A DNA stretch of 64,000 nucleotides from Larimichthys crocea (lineage: Eukaryota > Chordata > Actinopteri > Sciaenidae). Positions 51,285-62,258 of this stretch are shown here, one piece after another. The DNA lies in assembly GCF_000972845.2 (NCBI RefSeq), contig NC_040020.1:3844669-3908668 (forward strand), given 5' to 3'. Position 1 is the first letter of the stretch. Every line of letters begins with the position of its first letter. The position numbers and the translations under genes were made by a program. Under the pieces are notes generated by a model that worked only from the letters and a program-made list of their open reading frames with translations, made no database searches and was not told the origin of the DNA.

Positions 51285-51492
51285 AGGGCTGTTCTGTATG
51301 AATAAATAGTTTTAAAATTAAAATATTTTTGCACTTTTTATACTTGAGTAATTAAAAGAAGTATTGCAGTAGTTCTGCATATTCAAGTCTTTAATATTAA
51401 AGTGTATACACACACTATTAAATATATTACGTCAGGTGTAATGCAACACCTGAGTATCTGTGTTAAAGGTCGTTCAAGTGTCCCCATGTGGC

Positions 51493-51498
51493 CACGTG
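51493..51498. promoter_or_regulatory. Canonical E-box CACGTG upstream of HADH
   Basis: A palindromic CACGTG followed by AC, 69-74 bases before the HADH start codon. It is a consensus site for USF/MITF-TFEB-class bHLH factors. Copy 1 reads CACGGAG at this point, most likely from consensus error. Function is inferred only from the motif and its place. Confidence 0.3.
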
Positions 51499-51533
51499 AC
51501 CGCCGACCTTCCTCCTGCAGTCCTGTAGCAGGT

Positions 51534-51534
<1 letters not shown>

Positions 51535-51564
<30 letters not shown>
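51535..51564. repeat. (CA)15 run directly before the HADH start codon
   Basis: A CA run ends two bases before the ATG at 51567. It probably lies in the 5' UTR. Copy 1 has only a short interrupted version at this point. Confidence 0.9.
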
Positions 51565-51565
<1 letters not shown>

Positions 51566-51566
51566 C

Positions 51567-54500
51567 ATGGCTTTCGTCTCTCAGCAGATCTGCAGAGGTT
51601 TCTCTTCTTCAGCTGTCAGAAATGTTGTCATTAAGAATGTGACGATCATCGGAGGAGGGCAGATGGGTGCAGGGATCGCACAGGTAATGCCTTTAGTCAC
51701 CTGTTTAGCCGTGTTAGCTTCAGTGTGGCTAGCTAACTGACGTGTTTAGACCAAACCAAGAGAGGCTGACTGTAAAAGTCTTTATTAGTCCTGCTGTTTG
51801 CACACGAGAAACACAGAAAACGTCGCTGTTTAATGTATGTTTCTGTAAAAAAAAAACATGTTTTATTTAGCGCAACGTGTAGAAATGCCAAACCTTCAAA
51901 ATAAAAGCACGCAGTTGTCGTTAAAACTTAACCTCTCTCTGATTTCAAACTGTTTTTCTTGTCCTTGAGAACAATAAACCACTGACAGCATAAGGAAGTT
52001 ATGTGAAGAAACATGTCAGCTGTCTGTTTTAAACAGATGTTTCCTTGTGGGGGTCACATAACAAGTTTTAAGGATTGAATTCAGACTCACTGCAGGGAGT
52101 TACAAAGTGTTGCCACATGATGTCGCTCTCCATGTTTGCTGCTGGAGATATCAGCTGTGTTTATGGGCATGCTGAGAGAAATTTAAAGTCTATTTAAAGA
52201 AGTCACAAAATGCATTCACTGTTTTTGCATCTATACTGTGTATATAACAAATTTACAGTATTTTTAGACATGGGGAAAATATGCAAACTGTACACAGAAA
52301 GACAGGAATCTTCTTGCTGTGCTTCCCCAACACTGAACTGATGCATTGAAATCTACAGAAGCTCGTTTAATCAGTGATGTACACGTTCATATGAGGCACC
52401 TGTGTTAACAGAGTAACAGCTGTAAAGTGTCACACTGCCAAGCGTGAAACCATGGATGTATAAGAACACTGTTTTTTATTTATTATTATTATTATTATTT
52501 AGATTAATGAGAATCAAAAGAAGTAGAAAAAAGTCAAATAATATAAGAATAAATAATTGAATAAAACCAACTTTAGAGAGTTAATCAGCTGTTCAGTGCT
52601 GCAGTGAAGCTAATAAAAGTTAAATTTCCAGATATAAAATTACCCAGATGTTCAGCACTGTGTGGCTCATAGAGCAAGTATGATACACATACTGTCTCAG
52701 GAACATAATGGCATGTCCATTCCAAACTACAACCTCTATTTCCGCCATGTGTGCACAAATGAGAGGAGTGTGGTTTGTAATGCCGGATCGATGCAGACTC
52801 AAGTGTTAGGAGGACTTTATAACCCATTTCCACTTAATGTTATTGGTTTGGAATGATACTTAATGTGGCGACCCCTCCACACGAACACAAAAACATGGAC
52901 AGAGTGGATAGGGGGAGGATCTAGAGGACAGATTGGAATTATGCCAATGTGTTTCTCCTCTGCCTTTTATGAATTGCAGTCTGGAATAATCGTGTCCATC
53001 ATCAACATCAACAACCGGAAGTGTTTTAGTGCACATACTGACTATTGAGTATCTCTAACTGGGACACAGCTCTGGTTTCTGTTTGCTCTTGTAGGTCCTT
53101 ACTTAGGTTTAGAGTGAACAGTATCACCTTATTCGCTCTCGCCTCAACATCACTGACATTAAATCCATCATTTTATTTTCTTCCTGAAAGGTTGCTGCAT
53201 CGACTGGCCACTCTGTGACGCTGGTGGATACCAATGACGACATCCTTCAAAAGGCGGTCAAAGGAATTGAAGGAAGCCTTAAAAGAGTGGTCAAGAAGAA
53301 GTTTGCTGATAAGCCAGAGGTGAGACACGGTAGACGATGAAAGCAAATTCAAACAGCAGGAGAGTGAAGTGTGTGTCATTACTGTGGGACGTTACGTTTG
53401 GTGTGCTGTTTCAGGCGGGTGAAGAGTTTATCCAGAAAATCCTGCAGAATGTGTCAACCTCCACGGACGCTGCGTCTGCAGCCCAGAGCTCGGACCTTGT
53501 GTTGGAGGCCATTGTGGAAAATCTAAAAATAAAACAGGATCTTTTTGGTCAGCTCGACAAGGTGGCACCAGCGTAAGCACCGTCCCATTTCTGTTTTAAA
53601 TCATTAGCAACAACAGTTAATTCTTGTTTCTACTTCAACTTCTGTGTGTATTATTAAAAGTTGTTATTTTTTTTTCTGCACTTTTGTGTTTTAGACACAC
53701 CATCTTTGCCAGCAACACATCCTCCTTGCCCATCACTGACATCGCCAGCTCCACCAACAGGCTGGACAGATTCGGTGGCCTTCACTTCTTTAACCCAGTC
53801 CCTGTAATGAAGCTTGTAGAGGTAAAAGAAAAAAATACATATTTTCAGTTATTTTGTTTGTGTTTTTATCAATATTAATATATTGGTATTATATTATTAG
53901 TTACAGGTACAGATAGTGAGTAAACACTTAAATCAGGTGGAGAATTAAACTTATGACATAAGAAATCTGGATATGAACAGACTACAACAGACTGTCGGGA
54001 CTAAAAAGAAAATGATCGGCGCCAATCTGCCCAAAGTTCAGGACTTGACCTGACTCAGGAAACATCACTGCAGATCCATCACACCCTGAACGCAACCCCT
54101 CTGAGGAGCTACAGAACACTGTACATCAAAACAAATATACACAAGTACAGTTTCTTCCCACAGGCCATCCTCTGACTCATGATATTTACATGCTTAGAGA
54201 ACAAAAGTTCATTTAAACGGTGGGAATAAATAATTCACAGATCCAGTGGATGTTTGACACAGAGGTTTACTGTGTGTGTTTGTTTTGGCGTACAGTGATC
54301 TGTAGCACCTCCCAGAGGGGAGAAGTTAGAACAGGGTGTGTCTTGTTTGTGTGTTTATGTGTATGGATTAAACAAACAAACAGTATATGGCATGTTTAAT
54401 AGTGAGCTTTAAAGTTGTTGGTATGGAGATTTTGCTTCCAGCTGTTCACTCTTCCCTGTGTCCAGTCTTTGTGCTAAACTAACTGGCTACTTGTGGTACT

Positions 54501-55704
54501 TTCACATTTACAAATGAGACATGACATTGCAGTGTTATAACTCTTATCTCACATCCAGTAAAAAGAAGCAAATGAGCCAAATGTCCAAAGATTTTCCAGA
54601 GAAGTCTCCCCAAGCACCGATAAATGAATTACAGAAGATGGCTCTCAGATACAGAGCTCACCACCTCCGTGCTCTTAAGCTATTACACTGGTTACATTAC
54701 CCAGCAGTGTACAGAAGAGATTCAGAGATCTGATTTAAATTTGAGTGATTTAATATTCTCGGCTATTGTTTCTGTTTTCTCTCCTTCAGCTTCATGAGGG
54801 AGGGAAATGCCGAGAATTGAAATATGCCCCAACATAATGTAATAAAGTGTCGCAGCGTGGTGTGACGTAGACAGCCAAAGTGAGATTCTTCCTCGTGTTC
54901 GTGCTAAGCTCAGTCTGGAGACACCTGTATAACGCTTAATCAAAGTTACTGAGGTGTTCATCTTTCACAGGTCATTGGAACCTCAGCAACAAGCCAAGAC
55001 ACGTTCGATTCCCTCCTGAACTTCAGCAAAAAGCTTGGAAAAACACCAGTGTCCTGCAAGGTCAGATCTGCCGTCTGATGTCATTATAGCTCCTTGAAAT
55101 GTATTTAACAGCTCGCTCAGCAGAACATCTCTTTATTCAGGATACGCCAGGATTCATCGTAAACCGCCTGCTTGTTCCTTACATGTTGGAGGCCATCCGG
55201 TTGCACGAGAGGGGTACGTATAACTGCAAGTCATGTCAGCAGTGAAATTGCCATAGTTTGTGTTTCTCTAGGATTTAAAGTGGAAACACAAGACTGTAAA
55301 AGCATCTCATTTATTTGGGGTCGATTTGAAAAGAGGTGAGCAGCTTTTGCGTGGTCACCGTTGTTTTTCTGTCGTCTTCCTCAGGTCATGGATCCAAAGA
55401 GGACATTGATATTGCCATGAAACTTGGTGCGGGATATCCCATGGGACCCTTTGAGCTGGGAGACTATGTTGGACTAGACACCGTTAAGTTCATCATTGAT
55501 GGTGAGTGTGGACGTAGTAGGACATCTTGAGATATTATAAAAAGAGCTAATATGTTAATTATTATTATTTTTTTTGTCATTGCAGGTTGGAGTGCAGCGG
55601 ATCCCAGCAACCCACTGTTTGCCCCGAGTGAGATGTTGAACAAGTTGGTTGCAGAGGGCAAATATGGCAAAAAGAGTGGAGAAGGTTTCTACAAATACAA
55701 GTAA
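51567..55704 (+). CDS. HADH: HADH, mitochondrial 3-hydroxyacyl-CoA dehydrogenase (intact copy)
   Basis: Oxidises short- and medium-chain L-3-hydroxyacyl-CoA with NAD+ in the mitochondrial matrix, the third step of beta-oxidation. Eight exons: 51567-51683, 53191-53319, 53415-53572, 53695-53821, 54971-55060, 55141-55213, 55385-55501 and 55586-55704. They total 930 nt, 309 residues plus stop (human 314). The N-terminus [19 protein letters not shown] is basic and serine-rich, as for a matrix targeting peptide. The NAD-binding loop GGGQMGAG is at residues 29-36. Catalytic His165 and Glu177 lie in [13 protein letters not shown] and match His158 and Glu170 of the mature human enzyme. The C-terminal domain contains [19 protein letters not shown] sequence, [17 protein letters not shown] and the ending GEGFYKYK. 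The final exon exists only once in the window because copy 1 stops at the gap. Confidence 0.96.
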
Positions 55705-56050
55705 CTTAGTTTAACAGTGTTGCCAACTCTTTCAGCACGAGTTCTAGAAGTTGTCAGATGATGATCGATACATGTGTATCTGAAGTAAAAACGAAATTAA
55801 TCTACAAACAAAAAACACATCAAATTAACTGTTTACATCCTGATTGGAAAAAGTAATTAAATTTGTCGCTAGTCGCTCTTTAGAGTTGCCAACACTGCTT
55901 AGACGTCACTGTGAAACTAGTCAGGACGGAAAGATAAACGTACCTGTGCCTTCTGCATTAAATGTCATCATGTTTGTCTCAGTCTGTTGTCTTATGGACA
56001 CACTGTAATTAACTACATCTTTGAGTTCATGAGTGAATGAATTAATTCTG

Positions 56051-56056
56051 ATTAAA
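56051..56056 (+). promoter_or_regulatory. Possible HADH polyadenylation signal ATTAAA
   Basis: ATTAAA, 347 bases after the HADH stop codon, followed within 30 bases by T- and GT-rich sequence (TTTGGTGTCTGGTTTTGTC). The 3' UTR would then be about 55705-56080. No AATAAA occurs earlier in a better position that I could find. Confidence 0.4.
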
Positions 56057-56439
56057 TAGTTTTTTCAAATATTTGGTGTCTGGTTTTGTCTTTGTCAGAT
56101 TAACATAAAGAACAGGGTGACATTTGTGTTAAACATAAAATGTGAATGCCTCTCATGTTTACTAGCAGAAGTTTAAAAGTGGCACAAATTTTTTTCCCTC
56201 CTCAAAAAACATCTGTTAAACATCTGAAGTCTATATCAGGTGTCAGGGGCCCGTATGTGTTTATGATTGATAAAAAGTTAATGCATAATTATTATTAGTT
56301 ATTGAATGCCAAGAACTGTGCGTCTTTGGACATGTCCGCTGATTCATCTGATTGGAGTGCAAATGCCTCGCTGTTTGTATTTTCTCAATTACCTGCAGCC
56401 TCACATTTGCCATTGTTTTGGTGAAAATTGTCAATTTAT

Positions 56440-56870
56440 GACAAAAATTGGCGGACCCCCTGCAGACCCCCTAGGGGTCACGGACCCCTGGTTGAAAACC
56501 CCTGAATTACAGATATACTCCAGACAAAGTTCAGACTGGAGCCATTTTTTCCACACATGTAGCGCACAATGGAGATTCTCCGTGCTCTCACATGTTGATA
56601 AAACAGACAGGACACAGGTTAGTGTATGGCCCTAAACTAATGCATATGGACATTAACATGCATTACCTTAACTTACCTGTTTGCCTATGTGCTGATGCAA
56701 CATCCCCACTGGTGAGGTCATGTGACCTATGATGTCACAGGTCACGTGAAGCTCTTGTGTTCTGGCCCCACCCCACTGGTGAGGTCATGTCACCTATGAC
56801 ATCATTAGTGACATCATCTGTGACTTCCTAAAAGTCTATAAATAGGAACCAGTTCGCTGATAGTCTTTAC
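56440..56870. mobile_element. Decayed repeat block: left part of palindromic repeat complex
   Basis: Contains a GACCCCCTAGGGGTC palindromic core, a CACATGTAGCGCACAA block, TATGGCCCTAAACTAATGCA and two CCACTGGTGAGGTCATG units. All recur in the opposite orientation at 60110-60360 and 62150-62265. The pattern fits a non-autonomous repeat family present in several rearranged pieces. No coding capacity; family not recognised. Confidence 0.6.
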
Positions 56871-56885
56871 TGTAACTGGCCACGT

Positions 56886-57049
56886 GGCCGGTGGCAGCCC
56901 GGTGCGGGTCCGCCAGGGAGGGAAGCAGCGGCTTCCCCCGGCGGGGGGACGCACTTCGCCGGCTGTAACCGTTCAGCTGCGGCCGGTGGCAGCCCGGTGC
57001 CCGGCTGGTGGCAGCCGCACCGGGGGGACGCACTTCGCTGGCTGTAACC
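56886..57049. repeat. GC-rich tandem repeat, period about 79-95 bp
   Basis: GGCCGGTGGCAGCCCGGTGC occurs at 56886-56905 and again at 56981-57000. GGGGGGACGCACTTCGC occurs at 56943 and 57022, each time followed by a GGCTGTAACC end. The block is strongly GC-rich in AT-rich surroundings. Short ORFs on both strands follow from its composition. Origin unknown. Confidence 0.8.
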
Positions 57050-57081
57050 AGTCATTTTTTCACACATGTAGCGCACAACGG

Positions 57082-57290
57082 AGATTGACAGACAGAAGTA
57101 ACAAAAGAGTAGAGCTACAATGTGAAGTATATACTCAAATTGTGTTCTGCTTGTTGACGTTTGACCTTTACTGTCAACACTGAAATGAGAAATATTTGCA
57201 TATTAACTTTTGACATATTATTGAAGGCAAATTATCCGTTACTGGACTTAAAATATATCTAGATATCTGGTAATATTTAAAATTGGTGGA
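57082..57290. repeat. Left arm of outer inverted repeat
   Basis: From AGATTGACAGACAGAAG to AAAATTGGTGGA. Its reverse complement is at 62259-62462 with only a few small differences by eye. The arms are about 205 bp and lie 5 kb apart. Confidence 0.82.
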
Positions 57291-57299
57291 CGTGATTCC

Positions 57300-58550
57300 A
57301 ACACAAAATACAAAGTTTATTACAAAAAGTTGGTTGTTTTCTAAAATACAATATAGATTTAATAAATCACCAAATGAGCCTCTTTATCTAAGCATTGATT
57401 AGGTTGCTTCTAAAGTGCAATGTACAGGGAGACTGAGGGCTCACTGGCGGAGATGACTTGCTGACAAGGGAAAGGGGAGGGGGTCCTTATAATACACCAA
57501 ACGTGAAAACCTACACACAAATTATGGACACCCAAGTGCGCTATTATACAAAGGAAGTGAAGGGAACAACGACAACCGGGACCAGCCAGTCACTCACGCC
57601 AGCGGCACCACAGCTCCTATCCAAAAGAAAAGAAAGAAGCACAGTTAGGCAACGTACTATAGGGGTGAGGATTTGCACATTGTGCGATCCTGGTACAACA
57701 TTACATATTCACTCAACACTATTGAGTGACAAAATGACAGTGCTGTGTGGCCCAGGAAGAGACCCACACATGCGCACAGACAAGAAAATTGGTTAAATGA
57801 CGAAATAGTAGCAAGCACTAATAAAACCAGCCCAGACAGAACAGCAGTAGAGGCCCTGCAACGTGGAGGGCCGCTTCAGCAAGCAAGCCACTGGCGGACG
57901 TAGAGGGGGGCCGGGGTCAGTCTATAAAAGGAAATGATATCAGTCCCACCAGGATTTCGTGGACCTTTTTTGAAATAGTTGCGGCCTAAATGCCTGATGT
58001 TGCATGAGGTTTTCAAAAAAATTGCGGTGAAAGTTGCAGTGCTTTTTACATTTTTGTTGCGATTTTGTTGTGGGAAGAAGTGAAAGTTGCGATTCGACAG
58101 TTGCTGAGAGGGCGCAGCGAGCACTAAGTCCACGGCCCCGGGAAGCGGCGAGGTTCAGGCAGGAAGGCGCTGTAAAGCTTGCGGCCAGAGCCAAGAGCCA
58201 CCTTCGCCCCCGAGCCTTTCCAAGCCGACCCAGAGCCAGTCGCGGTGCACCGCCATGGAAGAAATGCGCCCGGTAGAGGCCAGCCAGCGCCGGGGAGAGG
58301 TCCCACGAGGGGATCCTCCCGCACTGTGCGACGAGTTGAATCCCGGGGCAGACTGCGCGGAAGTTGATCAGGAGCAAGTCACGACAGAATATACCATTGT
58401 GTGAGGGGATGAAAATTAACTAATACTGTAAACAGTTCGTAAATAAGGTAGATTTTAATTAGAATGCCAAGCTTAATCATTAAGTGTGGATATTTTATAA
58501 TAGGAAAATGCAATTTTGAAAAATGTTTAGAGGGATTGTTTGGAATCGTT
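57300..58550. other. Spacer with unassigned repeat-like sequence, no supported gene
   Basis: Holds a unique AT-rich part, then 57420-57790 with plus-strand ORF fragments that I do not recognise. A GC-rich stretch at 58090-58370 follows, where both strands are open for 60-145 codons purely from composition. A segment around 57940-58080 looks like a dispersed fish repeat. I can support no gene here. Confidence 0.5.
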
Positions 58551-58559
58551 AAGTGGGCC

Positions 58560-58620
58560 ACTCCAATTGTTTAGGCGGGCCAGATGTGGCCCGGGGGCCG
58601 TAGTTTGGAGACCCCTGCTG
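58560..58620 (-). mobile_element. hAT-like terminal sequence
   Basis: Read on the minus strand from 58620, the sequence starts CAGCAGGGGTCTCCAAACTA, continues with a CGGCCCCCGGGCCACATC-type stretch and a GGCCCGCC block. This is the kind of end I associate with vertebrate hAT DNA transposons. The partner terminus and target duplication were not identified, so the extent is unknown. 58626-59136 has nothing else I can name. Confidence 0.4.
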
Positions 58621-59136
58621 TAGACCTTCCACAGCTACACACAACACATACAAAAGCTAGCCACCGGGACAGATTATCTTATTTTAAGATAGCTAACAAA
58701 CGAATTATGTTTTTCTCTGTCAGAAAACCTGCTTCACAGTGCTACACAATATCAATTCTGATAAATTAAACATTTGCAGTGACTTTACAACTGATATAGC
58801 ATGTTAGCTAAACTACATTGAAACCGTGTTTGCCTCCTTAATGTCTTACCGTTAAGGTTTTTAGTTATTTACGGATTGAAACGTGAAAAAAAAAATTCCA
58901 TGCATTATTTATTCACTTTAGTTTCTTAGCCTACCTGCAGACGTCGGTTAGTGTCGTTGCTGCGCTCCTGCAAGATGAGGGCTCAGAACACGTGACTGGA
59001 TTCAACCAATGAGAGGGCGCGGAGCGCTGATGACGAAATCGAAACCTAACTCTTGGTGCGGCTGGAAAGGACTCAATCAAGAAATGGCCTCTCAGGAAGT
59101 CTATCATTGTAAAATAATTAACGGGTTAATAAATAG

Positions 59137-59816
59137 ATCTGTGATTGTGAAATGAATCTGTTTCTCCAGAGTTGTTACCGCTGAAGAAGAATTTATGTGA
59201 TTTAACGTTACATTTGTGAGGTGGAATGAGGCTGTAATGACAGTCCACCTACATCTTCATTGGAAAGAAAGAATTACTTTATGGAAATTATTAGCACAAA
59301 ATACGAATCTCACTGACAGACACATTACATTTGCTGTGACTGCTTTATGGTTTAGCATGTTTGTATACAACAGTGTCATCAACATACATTTGCCAAACAC
59401 TGATCCTTGATGCACACCCATTATGTATTTTACTAAAATGTTAAAAGGTACTTCTTTTATTTTTTATTTGCATAATGATGTCAGCAGAAATGAAGCATCA
59501 TCAGTGTCATGATGACATCTCATGTGTCCTGTGACATTTTTCCACACATGTAGCACACAACGAAGATTCTCCGTGTCAAAAACTTCACAAACCGAGTGTC
59601 AAAATGACAACTCAGGTATGTGACGCAGTCAACATCCATTTGATAAGTATGATGTCACATCACTGTGCTGCAGAGAGGACACAGAGAGCAGAGAGACAGA
59701 CAGAACATAGAGAGAAAGACAGGCAGAACACAGGTTAGTGTATGGCCCTAAACTAATGCATATGAACATTAGCATACATTACCTTACCTCACCATACTTA
59801 CCTGTTTGCCTATGTC
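59137..59816 (-). repeat. Left arm of large inverted repeat, with LINE reverse transcriptase remnant
   Basis: Pairs with 60288-61010 in reverse orientation, starting from ATCTGTGATTGTGAAATG. On the minus strand 59386-59375 encodes YVDD, the reverse transcriptase active-site motif, followed by TVVY. The arm is interrupted by small indels but colinear along its length. Confidence 0.8.
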
Positions 59817-60100
59817 CTGCAGAGAGGACACAGAGAGCAGAGAGACAGACAGAACACAGAGAGAAAGACAGGCAGAACACAGGTTGGTGTATGGTCCTAA
59901 ACTAATGCATATGAACATTAGCATACATTACCTTACCTTACCATACTTACCTGTTTGCCTATGTGCTGCAGAGAGGACACAGAGAGCAGAGAGACAGGTT
60001 AGTGTGCATTAGCATACATTACCTTACCTTACCATACTTGCCTGTTTGCCTATGTGCTGATGCTTCATGCTGCAGAGAGGACACAGAGAGCAGAGAGGTT
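59668..60100. repeat. 149-bp tandem repeat, about 2.7 units plus a partial fourth start
   Basis: CTGCAGAGAGGACACAGAGA begins at 59668, 59817, 59966 and 60070. The first two intervals are exactly 149 bp. Unit 3 has an internal deletion and unit 4 stops after about 30 bp. Each full unit contains the GGCCCTAAACTAATGCATAT block and ends ACCTGTTTGCCTATGT. It forms the inner part of the left arm and the spacer of the palindrome. Confidence 0.85.
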
Positions 60101-60287
60101 AATGTCAAACATCAGCGAACTGGCTCCTATTTATAGACTTTTTTGGATGTCACAGATGATGTCACTGATGATGTCATAAGTCACATGACCTCACCAGTGG
60201 AGCTGGGGCCAGAAAACAAGAGCTTCACATGTGACCTGTGACATCATAGGTCACATGACCTCACCAGTGGGGATGTTGCATCAGCAC

Positions 60288-61010
60288 ATAGGCAAACAGG
60301 TAAGTTAAGGTAATGTATGCTAATGTCCATATGCATTAGTTTAGGGCCATACACTAACCTGTGTCCTGTCTGTCTCTCTGTGTTCTGTCTGTCTCTCTGC
60401 TCTCTGTGTCCTCTCTGCAGCGCCGTGATGTGAAATCGTACTTATAAAGTGGATTTTGACTGCGTCACATACCTGAGTTGTCATTTTGACACTCGGTTTG
60501 TGAAGTTTTTGACACGGAGAATTTTCGTTGTATGTTACATGTGTGGAAAAATGGCTCCGGTCTGATTGGTCACAGGACACATGAGATGTCATCATGACAC
60601 TGATGATGCTTCATTTCTGCTGACATCATTACGCAAGTAAAAAAGAAAAGAAGTACCTTTTAACATTTTAGTAAAATACATAATGGGTGTGCATCAAGGA
60701 TCAGTGTTAGGCCCCGTACCATTTAATCTATGTTAATGAGCTTCCACAGAAAGGGCAAATGTATGTCGATGACACTGTTGTATACAAACATGCTAAACCA
60801 TAAAGCAGTCACAGCAAATGTAATGTGTCTGTCAGTGAGATTAGTATTTTGTGCTAATATTTCCATAAAAGAATTATTTCTTTCCAATGAAGATGTAGGT
60901 GGACTGTCATTACAGCCTCATTTCACCTCACAAATGTAACGTTAAATCACATAAATTCTTCTTCAGCGGTAACAACTCTGGAGAAACAGATTCATTTCAC
61001 AATTACAGAT
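60288..61010 (+). repeat. Right arm of large inverted repeat, with LINE reverse transcriptase remnant
   Basis: Reverse complement of 59137-59816. On the plus strand it encodes GVHQGSVLGPVPFNL, the conserved reverse transcriptase stretch ahead of the active site, then two stops, and YVDDTVVY with the active-site codons at 60762-60773. It is therefore a dead fragment of a CR1/L2-like LINE captured in the palindrome. Confidence 0.78.
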
Positions 61011-61169
61011 GGGCACCAGGTGCTTGTAGGCTCCTACAATGTTTAAAGGAACAGTGTATGGGATTTGTTGGCATTTAGCGGTGCAGTTTCTGATCGCAAC
61101 ACTTTTGCCATGTAGGCGTGACACATACTGATAGACACATTACATTTCCTGTGACCTGTCCTTCAATGT

Positions 61170-61745
61170 CTACATAAAACACATTTTGAGGACTGCATTC
61201 TTCCTCTTACGCAACATCGCCAAAATCAGACGCATTGTATCTCAAGCGGATGCAGAAAAACTAGTCCACGCATTTGTTACTTCTAGGCTGGACTATTGTA
61301 ACTCTTTGTTATCAGGCTGCTCCAATAAGTCTCTTAGGACTTTGGAGCTAATTCAGAATGCTGCTGCACGCGTTCTGACAGGAACCAAGATCAGAGATCA
61401 CATCTCTCCCATTCTGGCTTCCTTGCACTGGCTACCTGTTAAATCTAGAATAGAATTTAAAATTCTTCTCCTTACTTACAAAGCTCTTCATGGTCAGGCA
61501 CCATCATATCTAAAAGAGCTCATAGTACCTTACTACCCCTCTAGAACACTGCATGCTCAGGATGCTGGGTTCCTTGTGGTTCCTATAGTCTCCATTATAA
61601 TCAGGCTCCTCTTCTGTGGAACAAACTACCATTCTGGGTTCAGGAAGCAGACACAGTCAACACTTTTAAGAGTAGAATTAAGCCTTTACTTTTTTATAAC
61701 GCTTGTAGTTAGGGCTGGCTCAGGTCATCCCTTAGTTATGCTGCC
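61170..61745 (+). pseudogene. C-terminal remnant of a CR1/L2-type LINE reverse transcriptase ORF
   Basis: The reading frame from 61186 gives SRLDYCNSLLSGCSNKSLR, LELIQNAAARVLTGTK, ILASLHWLPVKSRIEFKIL and LTYKALHGQAPSYLKEL, all typical of the segment after the reverse transcriptase domain in fish L2/CR1-like LINEs. The frame is lost near 61565-61600; in another frame the expected QAPLLWNKLPFWVQEADTV continues. So it is an inactivated fragment. It follows the YVDD remnant at 60762 on the same strand and may be from the same element, broken by about 180 bp of other sequence. Confidence 0.82.
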
Positions 61746-61799
61746 ATAGAATTAGACTGCCGAGGGACTCCCCCTCCTTCCCCTTTATGTTAATAGAAG

Positions 61800-62205
61800 C
61801 TTAGTGTATGGCCCTAAACTAATGCATATGGACATTAGGGCCATACGTTAACCTGTGTCCTGTCTGTCTCTCTGTCTTCTGTCTGTCTCTCTGCTCTCTG
61901 TGTCCTCTCTGCAGCATGTAGCATCAGCACATAGGCAAACAGGTAAGTATGGTAAGGTAAGGTAATGTATGCTAATGTCCATGCATTAGTTTAGGGCCAT
62001 ATACTAACCCGTGTTCTGTCTGTCTCTCTGCTCTCTGTGTCCTCTCTGCAGCACTGTTTTGTGACATCATACTTATCAAGTGGATGTTGACTGCGTCACA
62101 GACCTGTGTTGTCATTTTGACACTCGGTTTGTAAAGTTTTGTCAACATGTGAGAGCACGGAGAATCTTTGTTGTGCGCTACATGTGTGAAACGGTCTGAA
62201 CGGGT
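61800..62205. mobile_element. Further inverted pieces of the repeat complex
   Basis: Contains GGCCATACGTTAACCTGTGT, the TCTGTGTCCTCTCTGCAG stretch and GTGCGCTACATGTGTG, which are reverse complements of blocks at 56530-56680 and 59668-59760. No gene. Confidence 0.65.
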
Positions 62206-62258
62206 CTTCAACCAGGGTTCTGTGACCCCTAGGGGGTCCGCAGAGGCACTGCAGGGGG

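Larger units (their letters stand above)
35165..55584. repeat. Large duplicated segment, copy 2 (probable assembly duplication)
   Basis: Colinear with 14973-35154. It starts immediately after the N gap with the same sequence that follows the TCTA microsatellite in copy 1, and passes without interruption into the last HADH exon at 55586. Its first 9 kb is rich in single-base gaps and insertions and its last 10 kb is clean, the mirror image of copy 1. Confidence 0.92.

Noticed and set aside
51028..51334. ORFs of 60-90 codons on both strands
   Set aside because: They are translations of the TA/TG microsatellite and have no protein-like composition.
14973..55584. True tandem duplication of SGMS2, CYP2U1 and HADH followed by decay of one copy of each
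   Set aside because: The damage is indel-dominated, equally dense in introns, complementary between copies and centred on a ten-N gap. Real pseudogenes would show substitutions and would not switch the damaged copy halfway.
57940..58377. 145-codon minus-strand ORF in GC-rich sequence
   Set aside because: Both strands are open in several frames because of composition. It resembles no family I know and contains repeat-like sequence.
59668..60100. CRISPR-like array
   Set aside because: Regular units of 149 bp without distinct spacers in an animal genome; it is an ordinary tandem repeat within a transposon-rich region.
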